Source: DAOVRD01 sp964521715 (GTDB lineage Bacteria > Planctomycetota > Brocadiia > SM23-32). From it: a DNA stretch of 51,572 nt. The stretch lies in assembly GCA_964521715.1 (NCBI GenBank), contig CAZFSS010000030.1:1-51572 (forward strand), given 5' to 3'. The position numbers and the translations under genes are program-made. Positions 33,524 to 42,590 of this stretch are shown piece by piece (the first letter of the stretch is position 1; the number at the start of each line of letters is the position of its first letter). The notes below the pieces were generated by a model that was given only the letters and a program-made list of their open reading frames with translations, had not been told where the DNA came from and did not search any database.

Positions 33524-33690
33524 GCGGGATGGGTCCTTTGCCTGGATCGCCTTACTATACTGCGCCCGAGAGCCGTTTATTCGCCGGCATCAAGCCGTCG
33601 GCACCGGCGCCGGCAGGTTAACCACGGGCGCTGCGCCATGTCAAGCATCGGAAAGGGTCCCCAGGCTTGCCGGTGACGCTGCCTCGCGCT

Positions 33691-33719
33691 TTGACCCCCG
33701 CTCTCGCCCGGTGTATCCT
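33691..33719 (+). promoter_or_regulatory. Promoter for the beta-helix gene
   Basis: TTGACC (33691-33696) and TATCCT (33714-33719) have a 17-base spacer, 30 bases before the start codon. Confidence 0.45.
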
Positions 33720-33749
33720 TGCGCGCGTCCTTCCCCAGGAGGCCACGCC

Positions 33750-35612
33750 ATGTCCGAAGAGCAGGTACTGATGCCCGACGGGACAGCGTTTGAGTTCTGG
33801 GACGACCAGACCAAGTACACGCACGTCTACCACGTAGCGTGCAACCATCCCAAGGCATCCGACGCGAACCCCGGCACGCAAACGGAGCCGTTCGCCACGA
33901 TCAGCCGGGCGGCCGCCGTCCTGAATCCCGGAGAGAAGGCCATCGTCCACAAGGGCGTGTATCGGGAGTGCGTCCGCCCCGCGCGCGGCGGCGACGGACC
34001 GGACCAGATGATCGCCTATGAGGCCGCCCCGGGCGAAGACGTGGTCGTGAAGGGCTCCGAGGAATGGCGCCCCGAAGCGCGGCCCAGCGCGGGTTGGACG
34101 ACGCGCCGCAGGGCCGCCACAGGCCCCATCTGGATGGCCGACCTGCCCGCCGAGTGGTTCGCGGGCTACAACCCGTTCCTGGCGAACAACATGCCGGCGG
34201 AGTACAGGACCTTCGTGCAGGACTGGAGCGCGGAGGACGCGCACAGGTTCCAGCTCCGGCGCGGCATGATCTTCGCCGACGGGCAGCCTTTGAGACAGGT
34301 CTTCTGGTACCGCGACCTGGCGCAGACCGACGGGGCCTTCTGGGTCGAAGACCCCGGGCTGCGGGTCCATTTCCGGCTCCCGGATGACGCCGATCCCGAG
34401 GAAGCCGCGTTCGAGGTCGCGGTGCGCGAGCAGGTCTTCGCCCCGTCGCAGCGAAACCTCGGCTACGTGCGTGTCAGCGGCTTCCGCTTCGAGCACGCGG
34501 CGGACGGCGTGCCGATCCCCCAGCGCGGGCTGGTGAGCGCGTCACGCGGACACCACTGGATCATCGAGGACAACCGCATCCGATGGGCAAACGCCGTGGG
34601 GCTGGACGTCGGAGGCGAGAGCTGGCACGGCGAGCGGAGCGAGTGCCTGGGCACCCACGTCGTGCGTCGCAACACCATCGCCGACTGCGGCGTCAGCGGC
34701 ATTCAGGGCTGCCGCGGCGCCGACCGCACGCTCGTCGAGGACAACGTCATCGAGCGCATCGGCGGGCTCGTGCCCGAGCGGCTCTACGAGTGCGCGGGGC
34801 TGAAGTTCCACGAGTGCAACGGCTCCCTGTTCCGCCGGAACGTCTTCCGGCACATCACAGACGCCTGCGGGATCTGGCTGGACGTCCTCAACAAGAACTG
34901 CCGCATCACCAACAACGTGTTCGCGGACATCGCCACGCGCATCGCGGCCGTCTACATCGAGTGCAGCCACGACCTGAACCTGATAGACGGCAACGTCATC
35001 TGGGACGTGCGCAGCACGCTCATTGACCAGGGCGAGCCGGGCGCCGGCTGGATCGGCGGCCTGGGCGTCTACGGGGACAGCGGCGACAACCTTGCCGTGG
35101 CCCACAACTTCATGGGACGCATCCGCGACAATTATGCCGTCAGCTTCAACCTCGTGCAGAGCGGCCGCGTCATCGCAGGGCGCGTCGGCCTCGGCCGGCG
35201 CCACCGGGTGCTCAACAACGTCTTCTGCGAGTGCCCGAAGCGCATTCTGTTCGCCCGGGCGGACGAGGTCGCAGCCGACGGGAACCTGTACGATGCCGTA
35301 AACGACGCCGTCTCCCTCTGCGTCCGCTACCCCGAGCCGCAGGCGCTGCTGAACCTCGGCGCGTGGCGGCAGTACTACGGCTTCGACGAGCACTCCACGC
35401 AGGCGTCCATCGAGGCGGATTTCGACCCCGACGAGCTTGAGCTGACCTGGCGCGTGGAAGGCGACGTGCCGGCCTGCCAGTGGGTCGAGGCGCTGCACGA
35501 ACCGGAAGGCGCACGGGGGCCCGGCCCGTTCGGCCCGGACGAACTCGACCGCGCCAAGCCGACCAACGAAGGGAAGCACAGCTTCCCGCTCGAACGAGCA
35601 CAGGCAGATTGA
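33750..35612 (+). CDS. Right-handed beta-helix protein
   Basis: A 620-residue protein. The N-terminal part (HVYHVACNHPKASDANPGT, then EPFATISRAAAVLNPGEKA and VHKGVYRE) is a DUF1565-type start that precedes parallel beta-helix enzymes. From about residue 260 to 540 there are repeated turns of about 22 residues with stacked Asn (LVEDNVIERIGG, RRNVFRHIT, ITNNVFADIA, DGNVIWDVR, LNNVFCEC). No signal peptide is visible, which is unusual for polysaccharide-acting beta-helix proteins. GGAGG precedes ATG 33750. It may be a polysaccharide lyase, epimerase or hydrolase; the substrate is unknown. Confidence 0.85.
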   Translation: MSEEQVLMPDGTAFEFWDDQTKYTHVYHVACNHPKASDANPGTQTEPFATISRAAAVLNPGEKAIVHKGVYRECVRPARGGDGPDQMIAYEAAPGEDVVVKGSEEWRPEARPSAGWTTRRRAATGPIWMADLPAEWFAGYNPFLANNMPAEYRTFVQDWSAEDAHRFQLRRGMIFADGQPLRQVFWYRDLAQTDGAFWVEDPGLRVHFRLPDDADPEEAAFEVAVREQVFAPSQRNLGYVRVSGFRFEHAADGVPIPQRGLVSASRGHHWIIEDNRIRWANAVGLDVGGESWHGERSECLGTHVVRRNTIADCGVSGIQGCRGADRTLVEDNVIERIGGLVPERLYECAGLKFHECNGSLFRRNVFRHITDACGIWLDVLNKNCRITNNVFADIATRIAAVYIECSHDLNLIDGNVIWDVRSTLIDQGEPGAGWIGGLGVYGDSGDNLAVAHNFMGRIRDNYAVSFNLVQSGRVIAGRVGLGRRHRVLNNVFCECPKRILFARADEVAADGNLYDAVNDAVSLCVRYPEPQALLNLGAWRQYYGFDEHSTQASIEADFDPDELELTWRVEGDVPACQWVEALHEPEGARGPGPFGPDELDRAKPTNEGKHSFPLERAQAD

Positions 35613-35642
35613 CAGGCCGCCTTCAGGCCGGGGCTTGCCCCC

Positions 35643-36656
35643 TTACTGCAGCAAGTCGCGCGCCATCTGGTCGCCGAGGCGGTCCCACGCGTCGAGGAGC
35701 CGATCGTAGAACGGATCCGCATCGCTGTCCTCGATCCGGCCCCGTTCGTCGAGCCACTCGACGGTCCGGCGCGCGCCCTCGACGAACCGAATCGTGTAGC
35801 GGAAGCTGAGGTCCCGGCGCGCAGCGGCGTTGTCGAAGATGTTGTCGAACTGGAAGTTCTCCGCGACTATGTCCGCCCGGTCCGGCGCGACCTTGACCAG
35901 CAGGTCCGTCGGGATGTGGACCAGGTCCGGCTTCCGCGCGCCCATGGCCTCGGCAATGCATTCGTGGTAGCGGTTCCACGTCATCCACTCATCGCCCGTG
36001 ACGTGGTATGCCTGGCCGAACGCGCGTTCCCGCCCCGCCGCCGCGACGAAGGCGCGGGCGCAGTCGTCAACGTGGCACGAGCACCAGAGCGAACTGCCGT
36101 CGCCGTGCACGACGACGCGTTTGCCCTTTCGGATGCGGTCCAGGAACGTCGTTCTCCAGCCGAAGGTGTGGATCAGCGTGCCGCCTTCGCCGTACGTGTG
36201 CGCAGGTCGGATGATGGTGAGCGGGAAGTCCCCGCGCTCCTGGGCATCCAGCAGCAGGCGCTCGCACCTGGCCTTGTTCTGCCCGTAGAGGCTCACCGGT
36301 TTCTTGGGCTCGTCCTCGGTCACGGGGTACCTGCCGGACGGCTTGGCGTACACGTCCACGGTGCTGCAGAAGATCAAGTGCCCCGTCCGCCCGGCGAAGG
36401 CTGAAACGAGGCCCTCCGCATCTTCCGGCGTGAAGCAGATCATTTCGATGACGCAATCGAAGGGCTCGAGTCCGCGCATGCGGCGGGCGAACTCGGCGTA
36501 ATCGCGCCGGTCTCCGTGAACCTGCCGCGCCTGAGGCGGCACGCGGGACTCCGTCCGGCCGCGGTTGAAGAGCGTCACGTCGTCGCCCCGTTCCAGCAAT
36601 TGGCGCGTGATGGCCGTGCTGATCAGGCCCGTTCCGCCGATGATGAGCGCCTTCAT
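35643..36656 (-). CDS. NAD-dependent epimerase/dehydratase
   Basis: A 337-residue extended short-chain dehydrogenase. The NAD-binding start is MKALIIGGTGLISTAI and the catalytic pair is in SLYGQNKARCE (Y-x-x-x-K). FCSTVDVYAKPSG, TIIRPAHTYGEGG and VTGDEWMTWNRYHECI are typical of nucleotide-sugar or sugar-lactone modifying members. ATG 36656 overlaps the stop of the upstream glycosidase by 4 bases (ATGA), so the two are translationally coupled, suggesting that the epimerase acts on the released sugar or its derivative. Confidence 0.92.
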   Translation of the reverse strand: MKALIIGGTGLISTAITRQLLERGDDVTLFNRGRTESRVPPQARQVHGDRRDYAEFARRMRGLEPFDCVIEMICFTPEDAEGLVSAFAGRTGHLIFCSTVDVYAKPSGRYPVTEDEPKKPVSLYGQNKARCERLLLDAQERGDFPLTIIRPAHTYGEGGTLIHTFGWRTTFLDRIRKGKRVVVHGDGSSLWCSCHVDDCARAFVAAAGRERAFGQAYHVTGDEWMTWNRYHECIAEAMGARKPDLVHIPTDLLVKVAPDRADIVAENFQFDNIFDNAAARRDLSFRYTIRFVEGARRTVEWLDERGRIEDSDADPFYDRLLDAWDRLGDQMARDLLQ

Positions 36657-39600
36657 GGCTTCTCCTGCCACGTCACGAGGTATCTGCCCGCGCCCTTCCG
36701 GCCCAGGGTGACGGCAAGGCGACCGTTCCGCCATGCGAAGTCCACTCCGCCCATGTCGTCCTGCGTGAGCGCCCGCAGGGCGCGGACGCGGACCCGGGCC
36801 GGGTCTGCATGCGGCGCAAGCACGGCCAGGTCGAGCTCGACGCTGAAGGCCCTGTCCCGCGGATAGGGGAAGATGGTCAGTGCGCCTTCGCCTTTGGCGA
36901 CTTTCACCGAGCCGTCCGTGGCGATCGCGCTGAAATCAATCCGGGTGCCCGGCGGGTTCAGATGGGCTGTGAAGTCGGCGCGCTCCGCCGCGTCTCGCTG
37001 CTCCTCGCCGCCGGCGTCCGCCAGGGCGATGCCCGCGATCCTGCCGTTCTCCCTCTCAACGGCCAGCCGCCCGATGAGTATGCGGTCGTCCGGCGTCTGA
37101 GCGCCCTTCAGGGCGACCCGGCCATCCCTGTAAAGCCCGATCAGGACGTCGTAGCTGTCGAACCCGTCCTCGGGAACGTGGACCTCATAGGGCCCGTCCG
37201 TAATGACGTCGCCCTTGCGCCACGCGCTGGTCGGCGCGGGGAGGACGTGGTCCTGCTGGAACTCGATGTGCTCGGGTCTGCCGCTCTGCTCGTTCACGAA
37301 ATGCACGAAGCAGTGGCAGTCTTCCTCTAGCGTGTCGTTCACGCGCCACTCGTAGGTCAGCTCGATCCTGTTCCCGCCGAGGTGCCTGAAGCGGGCCAGG
37401 CGCGGCTCGATGTCCTTCTGCCGCGCAAGGTAAGGTATGTTGAAGGAGGTGCGCGCATCCGCGAAGACATACTCGGGGCACTCCGCGTAGTCCGCGTACT
37501 TCCCGTTCGCCAGGGCTGTCCAGACGCAGGTGTCGGGCCCGAGCGCCAGGAATCCCCACTGGGGGAGCACGTGTTCCCGGACATGCCAGGGCTCGGGGTG
37601 CCAGTTCACCCATACCGTGAGGCCGGAGTCATAAGTGACCCGCTGGCGCCGGAGCTCGCCGACGGCGAGGGCCGCGCTTACGGACACGAGCCGCCCGTCG
37701 ACTTCGTAAAGGATCTCCGTCGGCCTCGCGGCGCCGTAGAGCCGCTGCACGGGATGCACCATGTGGTGCTCCTTCGCGACCCACTGGACGTTGGTTGTCT
37801 GCGCGCCGCCGACGAAGCCGGCGTGCCCGTAGGCGATCTCCTGGGCCCGGTACTTGTCGATCTGCTCGGCGGTGCCGGCGTCCACGCCCCACCGGAGGCC
37901 GTAGCCGCGCTCGAACCAGCGCTCGTAGTAACCCATCCCGTGGTTGACCATCTGGGGGTGTATCTTCAGAAGGTCGAAGTCCAGGAACGGGACGTTGCGC
38001 TCGCCGCCCGCGACCTGCGCCTCGACGCCGTCGCAAAGGCCCGCCCAGTAGAAGTGCCCGGCCCCCTCGCCGAAGAGCGGGCCCTCGTGCGTGTCCCGCA
38101 TGTACTGGAAGAGCTCGGCGTCATGCTTCACCTTGGCCAGCGCCATGGCCGCCATGGGCTGGGCGGCGTCGTGGTCGAGCTGGTGCCAGGGCGGCACGCA
38201 CGTGTGCACGTCGAGGTAAGCGGCCGTGGTCCCGTAGCGGCTGTGGATCTCGGGCGAGTTCCGCCGGGCGAATTCGAGGGCGCGGCTGCACTTGAGCCCG
38301 AAGCTCTGCACGCCGGTCCGCCCGTTGAACCACGCCGGCGACCGCGATCCATCCGCAAGCAGCACCACGGCAGTCGGGTCGAAGGACGGCGCGTCCGGGT
38401 AGAGGTCTACGTAGTTCTCATGCAGCGACCAGAGGTATCCGCACTCGTTGGCCGCCCGGCCGAACTCCGCCATGCCCTCGTCGCCGCCGAACTCCGGATT
38501 CGCGGGGATGTGGTCCGGCAGCTTTACGTCGTAGCCGTACCGCTGCCAGATGTGCGAGATGACGGCCAGGTGATCGACCCCGTTGTCCTTCAGCAGGCGC
38601 AGGTTGTCGGCGTCGCCCTGGAACGTGCCGCCGTCGTGACCCCAGACGTCGAGCATCACCAGGGGCGCGAGCCGCTGAAGGTACGGCGACGGCGGGCGGG
38701 GTATGTTGGGCAGCACCTCCCCGACATTCGGCGAGACGGCCACGTACCCCGTCTCGCTGAGCGCGTTGCGCGTGCCGTCCGTCTTCGGCTCGTACACGGC
38801 CACGCCCTGCGGGCAGCGGGACGAGTGAGAACGCGTCCAGTCCAGGTAGCGACAGACGAAGACGTCCTCCACGGGCAGGTAATCCACGTGGCCCTCGAGG
38901 TAGGGCACGTCCACGGACCTGCGCAGGGGCGTGAAGGCCACGTCACCAAGCGAGAACCCGCACACGCTCGGCCGTTCGGCCGTGGCAGATACCAGGAGCG
39001 CCTTGCCGCTTATGCCGAACTCCCATGCGACCTGCACGGCGGTGCCATCGGCGTCGTACTCCCACAACGCGCGCAACGCCCGCCCGTCCTGCGCGAGCTC
39101 CAACTTGAGAGGCCGCCCGCCCCGGGCGGGAACCTGCCGTGCAGAATCGCCCTCCCCGACCGCCAGAACCACGCCTCCGCCCATGACGGGCCGGAACGGC
39201 CGGCCCCCGTCCACGCTTGCCTCGAAGTCGTCCAGCGTCCCCGTCGACGGGCGGTAGCCGTAGACGACCCGGCAGTCGTCGCCTTCGTAGACGAACTCGT
39301 AATCCTGCCCGACGCTCCGGATGGAGTTCCGGCAAGGGAGCAGATTCGAGGGGGCGACGCGGCGGCTCGGGTCGTTGCTGAGAGGCAGTGTGCCGGCGCC
39401 TTGTGCGGCGCGGCAAGCGCGCGTCGCCGTCATCCTGTCCACAATGGCCGCCCGGCTCTCACCTGCCGTCCCGGCGATGATGCGCGGGGCGCCGAAGTAC
39501 GAGTAGTCCCATGCGGGATTGCGGTCCGGGCCCGGGTCGGTCTGGAGCCGCAGGATGATCTCCCGGCCGGCGAACTCCGACAGGTCGAACTCAAAATCCA

Positions 39601-40066
39601 GCCACTCCCCTCTGTCGTAGTGGCGTCTCAGCAGCTCGCGCTCGCGGTCGCCGTCCAGGACAGAGCAGCAGAACGTCGCGCCGTCGCTCTTGCCGGGGAC
39701 GGCAACGTCCGGCCCCATGGCGATGCCGAACGCGAGCTTGACGGGTCGGGCCTGCGGCAGGCGCAGTCTATAGTCCACCCAGACCTTGCCCGGCGGCACG
39801 CGCCACGGCGAGTGCAGCAGGATGGCGCGCCTGCCGATGACGTCCGGCCAGACGACGTAGGAGATGCCGCTCTCCTCCTCGAAGTGGCCCAACCACGAGA
39901 TGGGCATCGCCACCTCCGGGCCCCCGTAGGACTGGTACGCGACGCGATACGTGCCGATGTCGCCCAGGGAAGTCTCCCCCTCCGGCAGGGGCACGGTCAG
40001 GTCGCCGGCGTTTGCCAGTGCTGCGGCAGCCGTCATGACGCACGCCAGCAGCGCGCCCCACTGCAT
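36653..40066 (-). CDS. Large secreted GH101/GH129-like glycosidase
   Basis: A 1137-residue exported protein. A signal peptide is visible (ALLACVMTAAAALANA, cleavage near residue 20). A beta-rich N-terminal region leads to a TIM-barrel-like part at about 420-760 with VMLDVWGHDGG, LLKDNGVDHLAVISHIW, YLDVHTCVPPWHQ and LFGEGAGHFYWAG, which recalls the GH101/GH129/DUF5696 group of alpha-galactosaminidase-type enzymes; the Asp in YLDVH is a likely nucleophile. Beta-sandwich domains follow to the C-terminus. ATG 40066 follows GGAGGAGA. The family assignment is from fold-like motifs and is uncertain; the coding region itself is not. Confidence 0.75.
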   Translation of the reverse strand: MQWGALLACVMTAAAALANAGDLTVPLPEGETSLGDIGTYRVAYQSYGGPEVAMPISWLGHFEEESGISYVVWPDVIGRRAILLHSPWRVPPGKVWVDYRLRLPQARPVKLAFGIAMGPDVAVPGKSDGATFCCSVLDGDRERELLRRHYDRGEWLDFEFDLSEFAGREIILRLQTDPGPDRNPAWDYSYFGAPRIIAGTAGESRAAIVDRMTATRACRAAQGAGTLPLSNDPSRRVAPSNLLPCRNSIRSVGQDYEFVYEGDDCRVVYGYRPSTGTLDDFEASVDGGRPFRPVMGGGVVLAVGEGDSARQVPARGGRPLKLELAQDGRALRALWEYDADGTAVQVAWEFGISGKALLVSATAERPSVCGFSLGDVAFTPLRRSVDVPYLEGHVDYLPVEDVFVCRYLDWTRSHSSRCPQGVAVYEPKTDGTRNALSETGYVAVSPNVGEVLPNIPRPPSPYLQRLAPLVMLDVWGHDGGTFQGDADNLRLLKDNGVDHLAVISHIWQRYGYDVKLPDHIPANPEFGGDEGMAEFGRAANECGYLWSLHENYVDLYPDAPSFDPTAVVLLADGSRSPAWFNGRTGVQSFGLKCSRALEFARRNSPEIHSRYGTTAAYLDVHTCVPPWHQLDHDAAQPMAAMALAKVKHDAELFQYMRDTHEGPLFGEGAGHFYWAGLCDGVEAQVAGGERNVPFLDFDLLKIHPQMVNHGMGYYERWFERGYGLRWGVDAGTAEQIDKYRAQEIAYGHAGFVGGAQTTNVQWVAKEHHMVHPVQRLYGAARPTEILYEVDGRLVSVSAALAVGELRRQRVTYDSGLTVWVNWHPEPWHVREHVLPQWGFLALGPDTCVWTALANGKYADYAECPEYVFADARTSFNIPYLARQKDIEPRLARFRHLGGNRIELTYEWRVNDTLEEDCHCFVHFVNEQSGRPEHIEFQQDHVLPAPTSAWRKGDVITDGPYEVHVPEDGFDSYDVLIGLYRDGRVALKGAQTPDDRILIGRLAVERENGRIAGIALADAGGEEQRDAAERADFTAHLNPPGTRIDFSAIATDGSVKVAKGEGALTIFPYPRDRAFSVELDLAVLAPHADPARVRVRALRALTQDDMGGVDFAWRNGRLAVTLGRKGAGRYLVTWQEKP

Positions 40067-40245
40067 CGCCGTCTCCTCCACCTTGCGAAGGCCATTGGCC
40101 TCGTTTTCACCGCTTCGCGGCGCGGGCGGCTTCCCTGCTACGCAGTGCCGGATGGCCGCGCCGTCGTGCACGAGCGGGATGTTACGCACGGAGGCGTCCC
40201 TTTTCAACGGGCAGAGGCGCCCGTGGCCGGCGGCCCGCACGCCTC

Positions 40246-40274
40246 TTGCGCGCCCTGTGCGGACGTGCTATACT
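40246..40274 (+). promoter_or_regulatory. comM promoter
   Basis: TTGCGC (40246-40251) and TATACT (40269-40274) have a 17-base spacer, about 70 bases before the ComM start. The divergent glycosidase gene begins at 40066. Confidence 0.5.
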
Positions 40275-40345
40275 TACGTCTAATACTTCTGCGAAGCGGT
40301 TGGACGGGGTTGCGGTTCTGGTGCGGATCGGGCGAAGGGCAGCGC

Positions 40346-41878
40346 ATGCTTGGCAAGGTCCACAGTATGGGTGTGCACGGCATTGAGGCGTACCCCGTCG
40401 AGGTGGAGGTGTACGTCACCCGTTCGGCGCTGCCGCGCGCGACGCTCGTGGGCTTGCCTGATGCAAGCGTGAAGGAGAGCATAGACCGCGTCCAGGCGGC
40501 GCTGCGCAGCAGCGGCTACTATCTGCCCACCATCGCCGCAACCGTGAACCTGGCGCCGGCTGATCGCCGCAAGGAAGGCCCGGCCTTCGAGCTGCCCATC
40601 GCGCTCGGGCTGTTGCAGGCCACCGATTCCCTGCGTCTGAGCGCTGACGGCCGATACGTGGTCGTGGGGGAACTGGCGCTGGACGGGCGGGTGCGTCCCG
40701 TCAACGGTTGCCTTTCGATGGCGCTTCACGCGCGCGAGCACGGTTACGACGGGCTCGTGGTCCCGATGGATAACGCACGGGAAGCGGGCGTCGTCGAGGG
40801 CCTGGACATCATACCCGTCAGCCACCTCACGGAGGCCATCGGTTTCCTGACGGGATCGCAGGCGCTAAAACCCGTGCGGCTGGACGTGGACCGCATCTTC
40901 AACGAGGCGCGCACGTACGACGCCGACCTGTCCGAGGTCCAGGGGCAGCACCACGCCAAGCGCGCCCTGGAGGTGGCCGCAGCCGGGGCGCATAACATCC
41001 TGATGATCGGCCCGCCGGGCGCCGGCAAGAGCATGCTGGCCCAGCGGCTCTGCACCATCCTGCCCAACCTGACGCTGGACGAATCGCTCCAGACGACCAT
41101 GATCTACAGCGTCAGCGGCCTGCTGGCGCCGGGCACGTCGCTGATGGCCGTCCGCCCCTTCCGCTCGCCCCACCACAGCATCAGCATCGCCGGCCTGGTG
41201 GGCGGCGGGACGCATCCGAAGCCGGGCGAGATCAGCCTGGCCCACCACGGCGTGCTGTTCCTGGACGAGCTGCCCGAGTTCGGCCATTCGGCCCTCGAAT
41301 CCCTCCGCCAGCCCGTGGAGGACGGGCACGTCACCATCGCCCGCGTCAACATGACGGTCACCTATCCCGCGGAGTTCATGCTCGTGGCTGCAATGAATCC
41401 GTGCCCGTGCGGCCACTACACGGACCCGCGCAGACAGTGCCGGTGCACGCCGAGGCAGATCCACTCCTATCGCCGGCGCATCAGCGGGCCGCTGCTGGAC
41501 CGGATTGACATCCACGTGGACGTGCCGCCGCTGGAGTACAGAGAGCTGGCTACCTCGCGTCCGGCCGAGCCTTCGGAGGCGATTCGCGAGCGCGTGGTGG
41601 CCGCCCGCCGGCGCCAGCTGGAAAGGTTCGCGGAAGAGAGATTCTTCGCCAACTCACGGATGGAGCGGCGCCACGTCCGGCGCTACTGCGAGCTTGACGA
41701 CGACGGCCGGCTGCTGCTCAGACAGGCGATGGACGCCCTTGGCTTCTCGGCCCGGGCCTACGACAAGATCCTGAAGGTGTCGCGCACCATCGCGGACCTG
41801 GACGGCTCCGACGGTATCCTTGCCCACCACGTCAGCGAGGCTATCAACTACCGAACGCTCGACCGTCGCCTGGAGTGA
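40346..41878 (+). CDS. comM: YifB/ComM-family Mg-chelatase-like ATPase
   Basis: A 510-residue AAA+ protein. The N-terminal Lon-protease-like fold begins LGKVHSMGVHGIEAYPVEVE and includes LVGLPDASVKESIDRV and RPVNGCLSMALHA. The ATPase core has MIGPPGAGKSMLAQRL (Walker A, about residues 214-221), GVLFLDELPEF (Walker B) and the Mg-chelatase motif FRSPHHSIS; a zinc-type CPCGHYTD...CRC cluster precedes the C-terminal domain. In transformable bacteria ComM is a branch-migration helicase that extends donor DNA integration. The last 160 codons are duplicated exactly at 47043-47521. Confidence 0.95.
   Translation: MLGKVHSMGVHGIEAYPVEVEVYVTRSALPRATLVGLPDASVKESIDRVQAALRSSGYYLPTIAATVNLAPADRRKEGPAFELPIALGLLQATDSLRLSADGRYVVVGELALDGRVRPVNGCLSMALHAREHGYDGLVVPMDNAREAGVVEGLDIIPVSHLTEAIGFLTGSQALKPVRLDVDRIFNEARTYDADLSEVQGQHHAKRALEVAAAGAHNILMIGPPGAGKSMLAQRLCTILPNLTLDESLQTTMIYSVSGLLAPGTSLMAVRPFRSPHHSISIAGLVGGGTHPKPGEISLAHHGVLFLDELPEFGHSALESLRQPVEDGHVTIARVNMTVTYPAEFMLVAAMNPCPCGHYTDPRRQCRCTPRQIHSYRRRISGPLLDRIDIHVDVPPLEYRELATSRPAEPSEAIRERVVAARRRQLERFAEERFFANSRMERRHVRRYCELDDDGRLLLRQAMDALGFSARAYDKILKVSRTIADLDGSDGILAHHVSEAINYRTLDRRLE
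41400..41878 (+). repeat. Left copy of 479-bp direct repeat (comM 3' end)
   Basis: This stretch, the 3' end of the complete comM including its stop codon, is repeated at 47043-47521 with no mismatch or indel that I can find by eye (offset 5643 throughout). The bases just outside differ on both sides (C before the left copy, G before the right; GG after the left stop, TG after the right). Confidence 0.95.
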
Positions 41879-41888
41879 GGCTGTGGCT

Positions 41889-41918
41889 TTGATAGGCATC
41901 GGGACGCTCTGGTAGAAG
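41889..41918 (+). promoter_or_regulatory. Promoter for the MNT/HEPN module
   Basis: TTGATA (41889-41894) and TAGAAG (41913-41918) are separated by 18 bases and start only 10 bases after the comM stop codon. Confidence 0.45.
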
Positions 41919-41941
41919 AGCAGGGCGCAAGGGAGGCCGCG

Positions 41942-42271
41942 ATGGCGGAGACGGCCCTCAATCGAGGCCTGCTGGCCAGGCTTATCGTCCGTGCCGTGCG
42001 CCCGCAGCGCATCGTGCTGTTCGGCAGTTGGGCGCGCGGAGAGCCGGAGCCGGACAGCGACCTGGACGTCTTCGTGCAGGTCGAGGCCGGGCGCGATGTC
42101 GGCCAGGCCACGCAGGACGCCTACGCCGCCATCCGCCCCTTACGGCGCGAACTCGGACGCGGCGTGGACATTGTCGTGAAGGATGCCGAGTTCGCTGAAC
42201 GTTACGGCGACCAGGTCGGCACGGTCGTGCGCTCCGCCCTGCGCGAGGGCATGGTGCTCTATGAGCGCTGA
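41942..42271 (+). CDS. MNT-type minimal nucleotidyltransferase (antitoxin-like)
   Basis: A 109-residue nucleotidyltransferase. VLFGSWARGEPEPDSDLDVFV (GS-x10-DxD, about residues 26-44) is the MNT signature, and GVDIVVKDAEF supplies the third acidic residue. In MNT/HEPN toxin-antitoxin pairs the MNT protein inactivates the HEPN RNase by adding AMPs to a tyrosine. AAGGGAGG precedes ATG 41942. It overlaps the start of the HEPN gene by 11 bases, the usual layout, but the HEPN gene is broken, so this antitoxin now lacks its partner. Confidence 0.88.
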   Translation: MAETALNRGLLARLIVRAVRPQRIVLFGSWARGEPEPDSDLDVFVQVEAGRDVGQATQDAYAAIRPLRRELGRGVDIVVKDAEFAERYGDQVGTVVRSALREGMVLYER

Positions 42272-42578
42272 GCGACGCGTTCTCGAGCTCGCGAGAGCGT
42301 GGTGGCGGAAGGCACAGGAGGACCTGCAGGCCGCGCGGCGGCCGGTCAACGGCTGCCTCTCGATGGCCCTCCAGGCGCGCCGCTGCGGCCTGAAGGGCTT
42401 CGTCGTCCCCGCGGACAATGCGCGCGAGGCGGCCGTCGTGAGCGGCGCCGAAGTGATACCCGTCAACCACCTCGGCGGAGGCCGCCGGCTGCCTTTGACC
42501 GGCGCCCGGCCTCAGGCTGCAATCGTTGCGCAGGGGTTGCAGGCAGAACCACCGTGGGATAGTGTGTCCGATCCGTGA
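42261..42578 (+). pseudogene. HEPN gene truncated by fusion to a divergent comM fragment
   Basis: The frame begins as a HEPN protein: MSAERRVLELARAWWRKAQE then DLQAAR, the normal N-terminal helix of that family, for about 26 codons (42261-42338). It then turns in frame into ComM sequence: RPVNGCLSMALQA, VVPADNAREAAVV and VIPVNHL, about 74% identical over 43 residues to the ComM in this window (host residues around 118-160) and so not a copy of the neighbouring gene. After about 42470 the comM homology continues with frame changes (GGCTGCCTTTGACCGG against host GGTTTCCTGACGGG) and ends. The RNase motif R-x4-6-H of HEPN toxins is missing, so no toxin activity is expected. Confidence 0.8.
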
Positions 42579-42590
42579 CGGGAGTTCGCT

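Noticed and set aside
37382..40345. Long plus-strand open frame running into comM
   Set aside because: It is the antisense of the GH101-like gene in a high-GC region; ComM homology begins only at ATG 40346.
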